Source of the DNA: Muribaculaceae bacterium
GTDB taxonomy: Bacteria > Bacteroidota > Bacteroidia > Bacteroidales > Muribaculaceae
Length of the DNA: 64,000 bases
Direction: 5' to 3'
Assembly: GCA_022509085.1 (NCBI GenBank)
Contig: JAFLTW010000007.1
Location: 50,871 to 114,870 of the forward strand
A program made the translations under genes and the position numbers. Under the pieces are notes generated by a model, which saw nothing but the letters and a program-made list of their open reading frames with translations, ran no database searches and had not been told where the DNA came from. Below, in pieces: positions 42,456 to 51,335 of the stretch (position 1 is the stretch's first letter; every line of letters begins with the position of its first letter).

Positions 42456-44597
42456 ATGGCAACGTTAGAGAAAATCAGGAGCAAGTCAGTCTTGCTCGTC
42501 GTGATCATCGCAGTGGCCTTGCTGGCCTTTATCCTTGGTGACGCCATCACCAACGGCCGCAACCTTTTCGGCAACAATACCACTGTAGCCAAGGTAGGCA
42601 AGGACAAGATTGAAATCCAGGACTATCAGCGCAAGCAGCAGGAGCTCTCCAACCAGATTGAGGAGGGCCGCAAGCAGAACCCCCAGCAGTATGCCAATTT
42701 CGACTCGCAGGTGCTCTCGCAGCAGGCCATCGAGGAGCTCGTGGATGAGCGCCTTGTAGGCAATGCCGTGGAGGCCGTCGGAATCAAGACTACCCCTGAG
42801 CTGCTCCGCTTTTTCATGATAGAGAACCCCAATACGGTCATCCCCGAGATGCAGCGTCTCATCACAGGCATGCAGCAGAGCGGCGTCAACGTGCGCACTC
42901 CCGAGGAGGCCTACATGGTGATCTTCACCCCGCAAAACTATGGTCTGTCGGAGCGCCAGGTGCAGCAGTTCCAGCAGGCATGGCTCGCTCTCGAGAGCCG
43001 CTACTCCCAGCTCATCTCCCAGATGCTTTACGGCCAGCTGCTCAACGGCTCGTTCAAGGCCAACAAGCTCGACGTGGAGGCCATGAGGAAAGACTATGTG
43101 GCCACGGCCAGCCTCAAGGTGGCCAAGAAGCCTTACGGCGAGCTCAGCGAGAAGGAATATCCCGTTTCTGACGATGAGATACGCAAGGCCTACGAGGACC
43201 GTAAGGAGCAGTATGCCATCGACGAGACCACGAAGGAGATAAGCTTCATCTCCGTCAACGTGACTCCCTCTGCCAAGGATATGGAGGAGGCCTCAGTGCT
43301 CGCAGCCACGGTAGTGACGGAGCTTAAGGGCAGCGGCGTCTCCAAGGAGACACGCAAGAACGGCCTCGACATCCAGCGCCACGACATCCGTCTCGCCGAC
43401 GTCAAGGACGTCCTGCTCAAGAATTTCCTCTCCACGGCTCCCGTAGACTCTGTATCGGTTCTTCAGAGCAACGCCCGCGGGTTCAAGGTTGCCAAGCTCA
43501 ACAGCCGCGCCAACCGTGTCGACTCGCTCGAACTCAGCTCTATCGCCGTGCAGGGCAACGGTACGGTAGTGGAGAGCGTTCTGGCCTACGCCAACTCGGG
43601 GCTTCCCCTCGACTCGATCAACAATAAGTTCTCAGCCGACAGTGTAGTCTACTCCGGTCCGCAGTGGGTAGCTCTCTACAATTCCGAAGGTTCCGCTCCG
43701 AAGTTTCTCGGTCTGCAGGAATCCGTCTACGATTCCCTCTACAACAGCAACGGCTCCTACATGATCCTCGACCAGCAGGAAGGTATGGCAGTGATCGGCA
43801 CTGTCACCAAGAAGTCAGCCCCGAAGGAGGTAGTGGAATACGAGACTGTAGACTATATCCTGCATCCCTCCGACGCCACACTGGCCGAGGCTCGCGAGAA
43901 GCTCCAGAAGTTTATCACCGACAACAATACCGCCTCTAAGTTTGTCGACAATGCGTCGGCAGCCGGCTACGTGCCCTTCGATATCGCCATCACTCCCTCC
44001 ACTCCCGCTGTGCCCACCCAGATGTCAGGCCGCTTCTACCCTGACAGCCGCGCTCTTGTGCGCTGGGTCGTAATGGACGGCAAGGACGGCGAGGTGAGCA
44101 AGATATATCAGAGCAAGGATGCCGCAAGCCCCAACCTCTATGTTGCCGCTATCCTCGACTCTTACGAAGACTATGTGCCCTGGGACAACCGCAACGTGAA
44201 GGATGAGCTCACGGCCAAGGTGCGTCGCGACAAGGCCGGCGACAAGATGGTGAAGCAGTATGCCAAGTCTACCGTCGAGGCCTCTGCAGCCGCAATGCAG
44301 GTTGAACCCGTTGAGGTTGCCTCACTCCAGTCTACCAAGCGCGACATGACCGTCACCGACAATAAGGTGAAGGGCCGCATCATGGGCTCGAAGGCCGACG
44401 GTAAGGTGAAGACCGCCAAGGGCGACGACGGAGTCTACGTATATGTGATCACAGCTACCGGTGAGGAACCCGTAGAAATGGACGACGAGCAGTTTGCCGG
44501 CATGTTCCTCAACCTCCACCGCGTCAACCCCTCCGCCGTGCTCCGTGGCAACAAGAAGGTGGAATACAACGTCTATAAGTTCGAACAGGGCGAATAA
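42456..44597 (+). CDS. PpiD-like periplasmic chaperone (SurA_N/peptidyl-prolyl isomerase)
   Basis: The 713-residue protein has one N-terminal membrane helix (SVLLVVIIAVALLAFILGDA) and a SurA N-terminal-like domain with VAKVGKDKIEIQDYQ, then QVLSQQAIEELVDERLVGNA. Rotamase-like regions follow between residues 230 and 460. PpiD-type proteins assist folding of outer-membrane proteins at the inner membrane. The architecture is that of Bacteroidetes PpiD; whether the isomerase domains are active cannot be told. Confidence 0.85.
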   Translation: MATLEKIRSKSVLLVVIIAVALLAFILGDAITNGRNLFGNNTTVAKVGKDKIEIQDYQRKQQELSNQIEEGRKQNPQQYANFDSQVLSQQAIEELVDERLVGNAVEAVGIKTTPELLRFFMIENPNTVIPEMQRLITGMQQSGVNVRTPEEAYMVIFTPQNYGLSERQVQQFQQAWLALESRYSQLISQMLYGQLLNGSFKANKLDVEAMRKDYVATASLKVAKKPYGELSEKEYPVSDDEIRKAYEDRKEQYAIDETTKEISFISVNVTPSAKDMEEASVLAATVVTELKGSGVSKETRKNGLDIQRHDIRLADVKDVLLKNFLSTAPVDSVSVLQSNARGFKVAKLNSRANRVDSLELSSIAVQGNGTVVESVLAYANSGLPLDSINNKFSADSVVYSGPQWVALYNSEGSAPKFLGLQESVYDSLYNSNGSYMILDQQEGMAVIGTVTKKSAPKEVVEYETVDYILHPSDATLAEAREKLQKFITDNNTASKFVDNASAAGYVPFDIAITPSTPAVPTQMSGRFYPDSRALVRWVVMDGKDGEVSKIYQSKDAASPNLYVAAILDSYEDYVPWDNRNVKDELTAKVRRDKAGDKMVKQYAKSTVEASAAAMQVEPVEVASLQSTKRDMTVTDNKVKGRIMGSKADGKVKTAKGDDGVYVYVITATGEEPVEMDDEQFAGMFLNLHRVNPSAVLRGNKKVEYNVYKFEQGE

Positions 44598-44629
44598 TTC
44601 ACCCTCACCGATTTTCTAAACCATATTTT

Positions 44630-44665
44630 GCAGCTGTGTCTCTCCTGTAGCGGGGACGCAGCTGC
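44630..44665 (+). terminator. Hairpin between the PpiD-like gene and rlmN
   Basis: GCAGCTGTGTCTC (44630-44642) pairs with GGGACGCAGCTGC (44653-44665) over 13 positions with two G-U pairs. It is not followed by a T-run and may act as a leader structure of rlmN. Confidence 0.45.
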
Positions 44666-44696
44666 AAGTGCTTAAAAAAGATCTCATACAACATAT

Positions 44697-45728
44697 ATGA
44701 ACGGTAAGAAGATTTTGCTGGGCATGAACCTCGAGGAGCTCCAGGAACTGGTCACCGGAGCCGGCATGCAGCGCTTTGTGGGGCGTCAGCTCGCCGAATG
44801 GATCTATGGCAAGGCCGTTACGACGTTTGACGAGATGGCCAACATCTCCATCAGGAACAAGGAGTGGCTCAAGGAAAATTGCGAGATTGGCCGGAAGGCT
44901 CCTGCCGGTGTGACCGAAAGCCGCGACGGCACACGTAAGTATCTTTTTAAGGTCTACGGCGGCAATCTGGTGGAGTCGGTCTATATCCCCGACCATGAGC
45001 GCGCCACTCTCTGCGTCTCCTCCCAGTCGGGCTGCAAGATGAACTGCTATTTTTGCGCCACAGGGAGAATGGGCTTCAAGTGCAACCTCTCCGCGGCGGA
45101 GATCCTCAACCAGATCCTCTCCGTGCCGGGGCGCTCCGAGAAACATCTCGCCCCGCTCACCAATATCGTCTTCATGGGTATGGGCGAGCCTCTCGACAAC
45201 TGGCCGGAGGTGCGCCGGGCTCTCGATGTTGTCACTGCTTCCTGGGGCCTTGCCTGGAGCCCGAAGCGCGTCACGGTCTCCACCGTCGGCAAGCTTCCCC
45301 AGCTCAAGAACCTTCTTGACGAGACGGATGTGCACGTGGCCGTCAGCGTCCACACTCCGCTTATGGAGGAGCGTGAGCAGATTATGCCTGCCCAGAAGGC
45401 ATTCCCCCTAAAAGACGTGCTCAACATCCTGCGGGGCTACGATTTCTCAAAGCAGCGTCGCCTGAGCATCGAATATATCATGTGGATGGGTGTCAACGAC
45501 GATATGGCCCACGCGCGCGCTCTCGAGCGACTGCTCCATGGCCTCCACTGCCGTGTCAACCTTATCCGCTTCCATGCCGTTCCGGGTGTGAATCTGCGCC
45601 CCTGCAGCGAGGAGAGGATGGTGATGTTTCGCAATTTCTTGAACTCCAAGGGTATCACGGCCACTATCCGCGCCTCGCGGGGCGAGGATATAATGGCGGC
45701 CTGCGGTATGCTCGCAGCCGGTAAATAA
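44697..45728 (+). CDS. rlmN: Dual-specificity 23S rRNA/tRNA adenine-C2 methyltransferase
   Basis: The 343-residue protein has the radical SAM cluster motif CKMNCYFC (Cys113, 117, 120), preceded by TLCVSSQSG, and FMGMGEPLDNW after it. The C-terminal Cys337 in IMAACGMLAAG is the methylated cysteine position of RlmN. The enzyme methylates A2503 of 23S rRNA and A37 of some tRNAs. No second (Cfr-like) features stand out. Gap to pdxA is 56 bp. Confidence 0.94.
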   Translation: MNGKKILLGMNLEELQELVTGAGMQRFVGRQLAEWIYGKAVTTFDEMANISIRNKEWLKENCEIGRKAPAGVTESRDGTRKYLFKVYGGNLVESVYIPDHERATLCVSSQSGCKMNCYFCATGRMGFKCNLSAAEILNQILSVPGRSEKHLAPLTNIVFMGMGEPLDNWPEVRRALDVVTASWGLAWSPKRVTVSTVGKLPQLKNLLDETDVHVAVSVHTPLMEEREQIMPAQKAFPLKDVLNILRGYDFSKQRRLSIEYIMWMGVNDDMAHARALERLLHGLHCRVNLIRFHAVPGVNLRPCSEERMVMFRNFLNSKGITATIRASRGEDIMAACGMLAAGK

Positions 45729-45770
45729 CCCCCTCCGGCGGTGAATTGTCGCTATTTGCGATTTTTTTTG

Positions 45771-45778
45771 TAATTTTG
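45771..45778 (+). promoter_or_regulatory. -7 box of pdxA
   Basis: TAATTTTG ends 6 bp before the ATG at 45785, so the message would be nearly leaderless. This position supports the ATG at 45785 over an upstream in-frame start at 45746. Confidence 0.65.
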
Positions 45779-45784
45779 TGCCCT

Positions 45785-46921
45785 ATGCCACAAGACAATA
45801 ACATCAGGATAGGAATCACTCAGGGCGACATCAACGGCATCGGCCTGGAAGTGATTGTCAAAGCCCTGTCCAACAGAGACATACTCGAAATATTCACGCC
45901 CGTCATTTTCGGAAGCTCGCGACTGTTGACCTCTACGGCCGATGCGCTCGGTGTAGAGGATTTCCAGATTCAGACAATAGCCTCGGCCGACGAAGCCATC
46001 TCCGGCATCGTCAACGTGGTGGATACGATGGGTCCCGATGCCTCCAATACCCCCGGAGTGGCCTCCCCCCATGGTGGTAAGGCTGCCGCCGACGCCCTCG
46101 AGGCTGCCTCCAGGGCCATCGAGGAGGGAGCCATCGACCTCCTGGTCACGGCTCCCATCGACAAGAACGCCATACAGGGAGACGCTTTCCGCTTCCCGGG
46201 CCATACGGAATATCTTGAGGATAAGTTTGCCGTAGGCGGCGGTAAGGCCATGATGATTATGGCAGCCGGAAATCTCCGTGTGGCTCTTGTCACCACCCAT
46301 ATGGCGCTCTCAGAAGTGCCCCGTCATATCACGAAAGATAGCGTCAAGGAGGCAATCAAGTCATTCAGCCGTGCGCTGAAGATGGATTTTGGCTGCGAGA
46401 GGCCCAAGATTGCCGTGCTTTCGCTCAACCCCCATTGCAGCGACGGAGGTGTGATGGGCAGCGAGGAGGCCGACTCGATTATCCCGGCCATAGAGGAGTG
46501 TAAGCAGGAGGGTATACTGGCTTTCGGACCCATAGCGGCCGACGGACTTTTCGGCTCGGGGGCCTACATGAAGTTTGACGGTGTGCTGGCGATGTATCAC
46601 GACCAGGGTCTTGCCCCCTTTAAGGCCATAGCCGGCGGGGCAGGCGTGAACTTCACGGCGGGACTCGACATCATACGCACCTCTCCGGCCCATGGCACGG
46701 CCTACGATAAGGCCGGGAAAGACCAGGCCGACGAGACGTCGATGCGCGAGGCAATTTATGCGGCTATCGACATCGCGCGGCGTCGCGACTCCTATCTGGA
46801 GTTTTCCGAAAATCCCCTCGAGATCCGCACTCCCGCGCAACGCTCGTCGAAGAGGCAGAAGGATAAGATCAATGAACCGGATGCCGACGCTGTTGCCTCG
46901 GCCGTGTCAACCGAAGATTAG
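45785..46921 (+). CDS. pdxA: 4-hydroxythreonine-4-phosphate dehydrogenase
   Basis: The protein starts MPQDNNIRIGITQGDINGIG. LLVTAPIDKNAIQ, FPGHTEYLED and MYHDQGLAPFKAIAGG are family signatures, the last with the metal-binding His and Asp. The enzyme oxidises 4-phosphohydroxy-threonine in pyridoxal phosphate synthesis. A hydrophilic tail of about 25 residues (KRQKDKINEPDADAVASAV) extends beyond the catalytic domain. It ends 16 bp before the nucleotidyltransferase gene. Confidence 0.94.
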   Translation: MPQDNNIRIGITQGDINGIGLEVIVKALSNRDILEIFTPVIFGSSRLLTSTADALGVEDFQIQTIASADEAISGIVNVVDTMGPDASNTPGVASPHGGKAAADALEAASRAIEEGAIDLLVTAPIDKNAIQGDAFRFPGHTEYLEDKFAVGGGKAMMIMAAGNLRVALVTTHMALSEVPRHITKDSVKEAIKSFSRALKMDFGCERPKIAVLSLNPHCSDGGVMGSEEADSIIPAIEECKQEGILAFGPIAADGLFGSGAYMKFDGVLAMYHDQGLAPFKAIAGGAGVNFTAGLDIIRTSPAHGTAYDKAGKDQADETSMREAIYAAIDIARRRDSYLEFSENPLEIRTPAQRSSKRQKDKINEPDADAVASAVSTED

Positions 46922-46937
46922 CCGCCGAAAGTTGGAA

Positions 46938-47648
46938 ATGCAGTTCGGGATCATTGCGGCCGGCGAGGGCTCACGTCTGGTAGAGGAGGGTAGCGCGCTA
47001 CCCAAACCTCTCGTCTCCCTCTGCGGCACGCCCATGATCGGGCGTCTGCTGAAGCTATATGCCAATGCCGGGGCTTCTTCCGTAAGCATCATCATCAAGG
47101 CCTCGATGCCCGAGGTGAAAGACTACGTTGAGTCGCTGGGTCCGGAACTAGGAATGGAAGTAAGGGCCGAACTGCGCCACACCCCATCCTCCATGCATAC
47201 ATTCTTTGAGCTTATGCAGCTTATGAGGCCCGAGGGCCGCTTCGTGGTCTCTACGGTAGATACGGTGTTCCGGCCCGAAGAATTCATGCGCTATGTGGAG
47301 GCATTCCGCAGTGTTCCTGAATCCGTAGACGGCCTTATGGGCGTAACGGATTTTATCGACGACGAGAAACCGCTCTACGTGGAGGCAGACTCCAATCTGA
47401 ACATCACTGCCTTCTCCGATTCTCCGGCCCCGGGGTCGCGCTTTGTCTCCGGCGGCCTCTACGGGCTATCCCCAAAGGCGATAGACGTGCTCGGGACATG
47501 CTTGGCCGAGGGTATGGCGCGTATGCGCAACTTCCAGCGGGCGCTCCTGGATGCGCGACTCAGACTCAAGGCCTTCCCGATGGGGAAGATTATCGACGTA
47601 GACCATCTCGCCGACCTCCGGCGTGCCCAAGAATTATTGATATCATAG
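46938..47648 (+). CDS. Sugar-phosphate type nucleotidyltransferase, first gene of the inositol-lipid cluster
   Basis: The start at 46938 (MQFGIIAAGEGSRL) gives the pyrophosphorylase motif GxxAAGxGSRL; further upstream codons lie inside pdxA in another frame. LPKPLVSLCGTPMIGRLL completes the nucleotide-binding head and VVSTVDTVF is the metal-binding strand. In archaea a homologous domain makes CDP-inositol from inositol-1-phosphate. Because the cluster contains myo-inositol-phosphate synthase and two CDP-alcohol phosphotransferases, a similar CTP:inositol-phosphate role is possible but unproven. Length is 236 residues. Confidence 0.8.
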   Translation: MQFGIIAAGEGSRLVEEGSALPKPLVSLCGTPMIGRLLKLYANAGASSVSIIIKASMPEVKDYVESLGPELGMEVRAELRHTPSSMHTFFELMQLMRPEGRFVVSTVDTVFRPEEFMRYVEAFRSVPESVDGLMGVTDFIDDEKPLYVEADSNLNITAFSDSPAPGSRFVSGGLYGLSPKAIDVLGTCLAEGMARMRNFQRALLDARLRLKAFPMGKIIDVDHLADLRRAQELLIS

Positions 47649-47676
47649 AATCCACACAACCCCCCAATAAAGTGAA

Positions 47677-48552
47677 ATGGCAGATATACGGATAGCGGGC
47701 GTGATGAGGGCGGATGCCTTCTCGCCAAACCATATAGGCAACGATACGGCCATCTTCAACCTTACGGCCGAGGCCCTGCGCAAAAGGGGCTGCTCGGTAC
47801 AGGTGTACAGCGAGGAGGAATTCCGCGAGGCCGACATATCGCAGCCGGTGGTGATGGCAATGTGTCGCGAACACCGCAGCATCGATAAGCTTAAGGCTCT
47901 GGAAGATGAAGGCCGCATCGTGGTGAATTCCGGCTACGGGATTGAAAACTGTACCCGCGAACGCATGACGCGTCTCCTCCAGGCCAACGACATCCCTTAC
48001 CCCGACAGCCTTATCGTCAATACCAACGAGAATGTACGCCGCGAGCTTGAGGAAGGCGGTTTCTCGCAGGTGTGGATAAAGCGGGGCGATTTCCAGACCA
48101 TCCACCGCGAGGATGTGAGCTATTGCCGACACCCCGAGGAGGCCCAGGAACTGCTGCATGAGTATTTCTACCGCGGCATCCGCCGCGCTGTGATCAACCG
48201 CCACCTCGTGGGCGACCTTATAAAGTTTTACGGCATCTCGGGCTCCGATTTCTTCTATTGGTTCTATCCTATGGAGGTGGGCTACAGCAAGTACGACAAC
48301 AGTGAACCTGCCTCCTCCACGAGCCGCTTCCCCTTCGACGAGGCGCTCCTGCGCCAGACGTGCGCCCGGGCCTCCGAGGCGCTGAAGGTGAGAATCTATG
48401 GCGGCGACTGCATCGTGGCCCCCGACGGCTCCTTCAAGATTATCGATTTCAACGACTGGCCGAGTTTCGCGCCTTGCCGCAACGAGGCGGCACTCGCCAT
48501 CGCCAAGAATATCCTGGCGCTTGCCGCCCCTAAAAACCGTAAGAAGGCATGA
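47677..48552 (+). CDS. ATP-grasp-like protein of the inositol-lipid cluster
   Basis: The 291-residue protein has an N-terminal Rossmann-like part and an ATP-grasp core: VWIKRG (132-137) with the nucleotide-contact Lys, GGDCIV (242-247) and IIDFNDWPS (255-263) with the metal-binding Asp/Asn. ATP-grasp enzymes join a carboxylate to an amine or thiol through an acyl phosphate. No family name is known to me. The stop overlaps the pgpA-like start by 4 bp, so it is in the operon and may modify an inositol-lipid headgroup. Confidence 0.7.
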   Translation: MADIRIAGVMRADAFSPNHIGNDTAIFNLTAEALRKRGCSVQVYSEEEFREADISQPVVMAMCREHRSIDKLKALEDEGRIVVNSGYGIENCTRERMTRLLQANDIPYPDSLIVNTNENVRRELEEGGFSQVWIKRGDFQTIHREDVSYCRHPEEAQELLHEYFYRGIRRAVINRHLVGDLIKFYGISGSDFFYWFYPMEVGYSKYDNSEPASSTSRFPFDEALLRQTCARASEALKVRIYGGDCIVAPDGSFKIIDFNDWPSFAPCRNEAALAIAKNILALAAPKNRKKA

Positions 48553-49067
48553 AGCAACACGCTAAGTCAACCATAGCAGGGGAGAGGAATCCCAAGGATT
48601 TCCCCTGGTTCCCAAAGCTGCTTGCCACCTCCTTCGGTGCGGGTTTCCTCCCTGTCGCTCCCGGCACGTGGGGGGCACTGGTGGCCATCGTACTCTGGAT
48701 CCCTCTCTACATCTGGGCATCGCCGGAGGCTACGGTGATCATCACTGTCTGCGCCACGCTGGTCTATTTCGTGGCCGGCACGTGGGCCAGCAATGTGGCG
48801 GAGCGTTACTGGGACAAAGACCCCGTCGTGGCCTGCGCCGACGAGACTGTGGGCCAGTGGATTGCCCTTATCCCCGTCACCGGTCTCTGCCCATGGTGGG
48901 AAATCCTGGTGGCTTTCGCACTCTTCCGCCTCCTCGATATCTACAAACCCCTCGGCATCCGCTCGCTCGAGAAGCTGCCGGGAGGCATAGGCATGATGGC
49001 CGACGACATCCTCGCCGGCGTCTATTCGGCCGTGATAGTCTATGTCATTAATCTGATTATAAGCTGA
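48549..49067 (+). CDS. Phosphatidylglycerophosphatase A-like phosphatase
   Basis: The 172-residue protein has TSFGAGFLPVAPGTWGAL at the N-terminus and CADETVGQWIALIP with the catalytic Asp, both typical of PgpA, followed by FRLLDIYKPLGIRSLEKLPG. Four membrane segments are predicted. In Bacteroides a PgpA-like enzyme in the inositol-lipid locus dephosphorylates phosphatidylinositol-phosphate; I infer that role from the neighbours. A general role in phosphatidylglycerol synthesis remains possible. Confidence 0.9.
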   Translation: MKQHAKSTIAGERNPKDFPWFPKLLATSFGAGFLPVAPGTWGALVAIVLWIPLYIWASPEATVIITVCATLVYFVAGTWASNVAERYWDKDPVVACADETVGQWIALIPVTGLCPWWEILVAFALFRLLDIYKPLGIRSLEKLPGGIGMMADDILAGVYSAVIVYVINLIIS

Positions 49068-49068
49068 G

Positions 49069-49635
49069 ATGGAGGAAACTAACGCCGCCAGGAAGTCGAA
49101 ACTCAAGGAGGGGCTGGGCCACCTCGGCGAGAAGGCCATGAAGAGCGACAAGCTGTTCTATACCTTCCTGCGCTCCATCGTCTCGAGCCAGTGCGCAAGC
49201 TGGGTCGACCTCGGCATCGGTTTCGTCTTCTTTGCCTGGGTTGGTCTCAATCCGGCCGTGGCTACGGCTATCGGCGCCGTATGCGGCGGTGTGGTCAACT
49301 GTATCATCAACTATAAGTTTACGTTTCATGCCGACGGGGTAGACTGGAGGGCCGTCATCATCAAGTATGCGATGGTATGGCTCGCCAGCGCGCTGCTCAA
49401 TACGTTTGGTACGGGACTCATATATTATATCATCGAGAAGTGGGACTGGCTCGAAACTCTCGGATTCAAACGCGACGGCTACTATGCCGCTGCGCGCCTC
49501 TTTGTCTCCCTTATGGTGTCATGGTTCTGGAATTTCCCCATGCAGAAGTATTTCGTCTATTCCAAGACACGGTTCGACCACCTCGCCATCTCTTTTTTCA
49601 ATCTCTTCAAAAAACCGACATTAAATGAACGTTAA
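49069..49635 (+). CDS. GtrA family membrane protein
   Basis: The 188-residue protein starts 1 bp after the previous stop. It has four membrane helices with SIVSSQCASWVDLGIGFVF, TAIGAVCGGVVNCIINYKFT and WFWNFPMQKYFVYSKTRF, typical of GtrA. These proteins are thought to move lipid-linked sugars across the inner membrane. Its place here suggests transport of a glycolipid intermediate. It overlaps the next gene by 11 bp. Confidence 0.85.
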   Translation: MEETNAARKSKLKEGLGHLGEKAMKSDKLFYTFLRSIVSSQCASWVDLGIGFVFFAWVGLNPAVATAIGAVCGGVVNCIINYKFTFHADGVDWRAVIIKYAMVWLASALLNTFGTGLIYYIIEKWDWLETLGFKRDGYYAAARLFVSLMVSWFWNFPMQKYFVYSKTRFDHLAISFFNLFKKPTLNER

Positions 49636-50332
49636 GAAGACAGCCAAGCAGGGCCGCGATGGCATCCAGAAGGGTATATATGCCGTTATCAATCCGTTCG
49701 TGCGCCTTCTCATAAAGTGTGGGGTCACACCCAATATGGTCACCACAATCGGCCTTCTGGGCAATGTGGCGGCGGCCGTGGTGCTCGTTTGGGCGGCGGC
49801 TGATCCCTCCACCCCCCGCCATGATGTCTATGCTCGCCTTATCCTGGCCGGAGCCCTGATCATCGGGTTCTCGCTGTTCGATATGCTCGACGGGCAGGTG
49901 GCCCGCCTCGGCGGGATGGTGTCGCGCTTCGGTGCGATGTACGACTCCGTGCTCGACCGTTATTGCGAGCTCTTCGTGCTCGGTGGCGTCACTTTCTATT
50001 TCCTGCAGGCCGGGAGCCTGCCGGGGGCGGTCGTCACGTTTCTCGCCCTTATCGGTTCGCTGATGGTGAGCTACGTGCGCGCCCGGGCCGAGGGTATCGG
50101 CCTGGAGTGCAAGATGGGCTTCATGCAGCGCCCCGAAAGGGTAGTGGTGACCAGCCTCTCTATTCTGGCTACGGGCATCACGGGTGTCTCCCTGCATGCC
50201 GATTCCACTTTCAATCCCGATATCATCCTGCTCGTGGCGATGATCATCATTGCCGTGTTTGCCAACCTTACCGCTTTTGCGCGCCTGGCTTTCTGCCGTT
50301 CGCAGCTTAAGGATGCCGACGGCCGGAAATAA
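49625..50332 (+). CDS. CDP-alcohol phosphatidyltransferase, probable phosphatidylinositol-phosphate synthase
   Basis: The 235-residue protein has the complete family motif: Asp86, Asp89-Gly90, Ala93-Arg94, Gly103, Asp107 and Asp111. Six membrane segments are predicted. In the Bacteroides inositol-lipid locus a protein of this class joins CDP-diacylglycerol and inositol-phosphate; given the downstream myo-inositol-phosphate synthase and PgpA-like phosphatase, the same reaction is the best inference. Confidence 0.85.
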   Translation: MNVKKTAKQGRDGIQKGIYAVINPFVRLLIKCGVTPNMVTTIGLLGNVAAAVVLVWAAADPSTPRHDVYARLILAGALIIGFSLFDMLDGQVARLGGMVSRFGAMYDSVLDRYCELFVLGGVTFYFLQAGSLPGAVVTFLALIGSLMVSYVRARAEGIGLECKMGFMQRPERVVVTSLSILATGITGVSLHADSTFNPDIILLVAMIIIAVFANLTAFARLAFCRSQLKDADGRK

Positions 50333-50369
50333 GACAGCGACCCAACATCTCCCATATCCAACAATAGAG

Positions 50370-51335
50370 ATGAAGACTTCCAGGATTGTCTCTCTTCCGG
50401 CTCCGGGCCAGACTTTATGGTGCGCGCTGCTTGTGGCGGTGTGGATCCTCATCACGGTCTTTTTCGTGGGTCTGCGTCCGGAACACCTCCTGCTGGGCAC
50501 GTTTGTCTTCCTGATGTTCTTCCTTACGGCCCCTACGCGCCGACTGCTGGTGGCACTGCTGCCGTTCATAATTTTCGGAGTCTCCTACGACTGGATGAAT
50601 CTCCTTCCCAACTATGAGGTCAACCCCATAGATGTGGAAGGCCTGTATAATGCCGAGAAGTCTGCCTTCGGTATCAATACCCCGAGAGGCACCCTTACTC
50701 CCAATGAGTTTTTCGCTCTCCATACATTCCCGCTTGCCGATTTTTTTGCAGGAATATTCTACCTCTGCTGGGTGCCCCTGCCTATAGTGTTCGGTCTGTG
50801 GCTCTATTTCCGCGGCCGTCCTGTGCAGTATCTGCATTTCTCGCTGGTGTTCCTGCTGGTGAATCTTATCGGTTTTGGGCTCTATTATGTCCATCCGGCC
50901 GCTCCTCCGTGGTATGTGGCACAACATGGTTTTGAGGCCGTTGTGGGCACTCCGGGCTCTGTGGCCGGCTTGGGCCGCTTCGACGAGATGACCGGCCTGG
51001 GTATCTTCGATGCGCTCTATGCGCGCAATTCCAATGTGTTTGCGGCAATCCCGTCGCTGCATTCTGCCTATACCCTTATCGCGTTCATATATGCCATGCG
51101 ATATCCCACTCCCTCGGCCTGGCGTTGGGTGCTCGGGGTGGTTACCGTCGGCATCTGGCTCACTGCCGTCTATAGCTCCCACCATTATGTCATCGATGTC
51201 ATCTGCGGCATCGCTACGGCTGTGGCGGGGATCCTGATTTTTGAATACGGCCTCATGCGCATTCCGGCTTTCGCGCGGTTTGTGGGCCGGTATGCAAGAT
51301 TTATCTCTCAACCCGTTTCCCAATCTGAAAAGTGA
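50370..51335 (+). CDS. AUR1/PAP2-type phosphatase, probable inositol phosphoceramide synthase
   Basis: The start at 50370 (MKTSRIVSLP) is preferred, since upstream codons lie in the previous gene. The 321-residue protein is polytopic with IPSLHSAYTLIAF (PSLH at 228-231) and SSHHYVIDV (His271, His272, Asp276), the two conserved blocks of AUR1-like inositol phosphoceramide synthases, and YYVHPAAPPWYV before them. Such enzymes transfer phosphoinositol to ceramide. Ceramide synthesis genes are not in the window. The stop overlaps the next ATG by one base. Confidence 0.82.
   Translation: MKTSRIVSLPAPGQTLWCALLVAVWILITVFFVGLRPEHLLLGTFVFLMFFLTAPTRRLLVALLPFIIFGVSYDWMNLLPNYEVNPIDVEGLYNAEKSAFGINTPRGTLTPNEFFALHTFPLADFFAGIFYLCWVPLPIVFGLWLYFRGRPVQYLHFSLVFLLVNLIGFGLYYVHPAAPPWYVAQHGFEAVVGTPGSVAGLGRFDEMTGLGIFDALYARNSNVFAAIPSLHSAYTLIAFIYAMRYPTPSAWRWVLGVVTVGIWLTAVYSSHHYVIDVICGIATAVAGILIFEYGLMRIPAFARFVGRYARFISQPVSQSEK

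Noticed and set aside
44697..45728. Cfr-type antibiotic-resistance methyltransferase
   Set aside because: The sequence and the context fit RlmN, the housekeeping enzyme.
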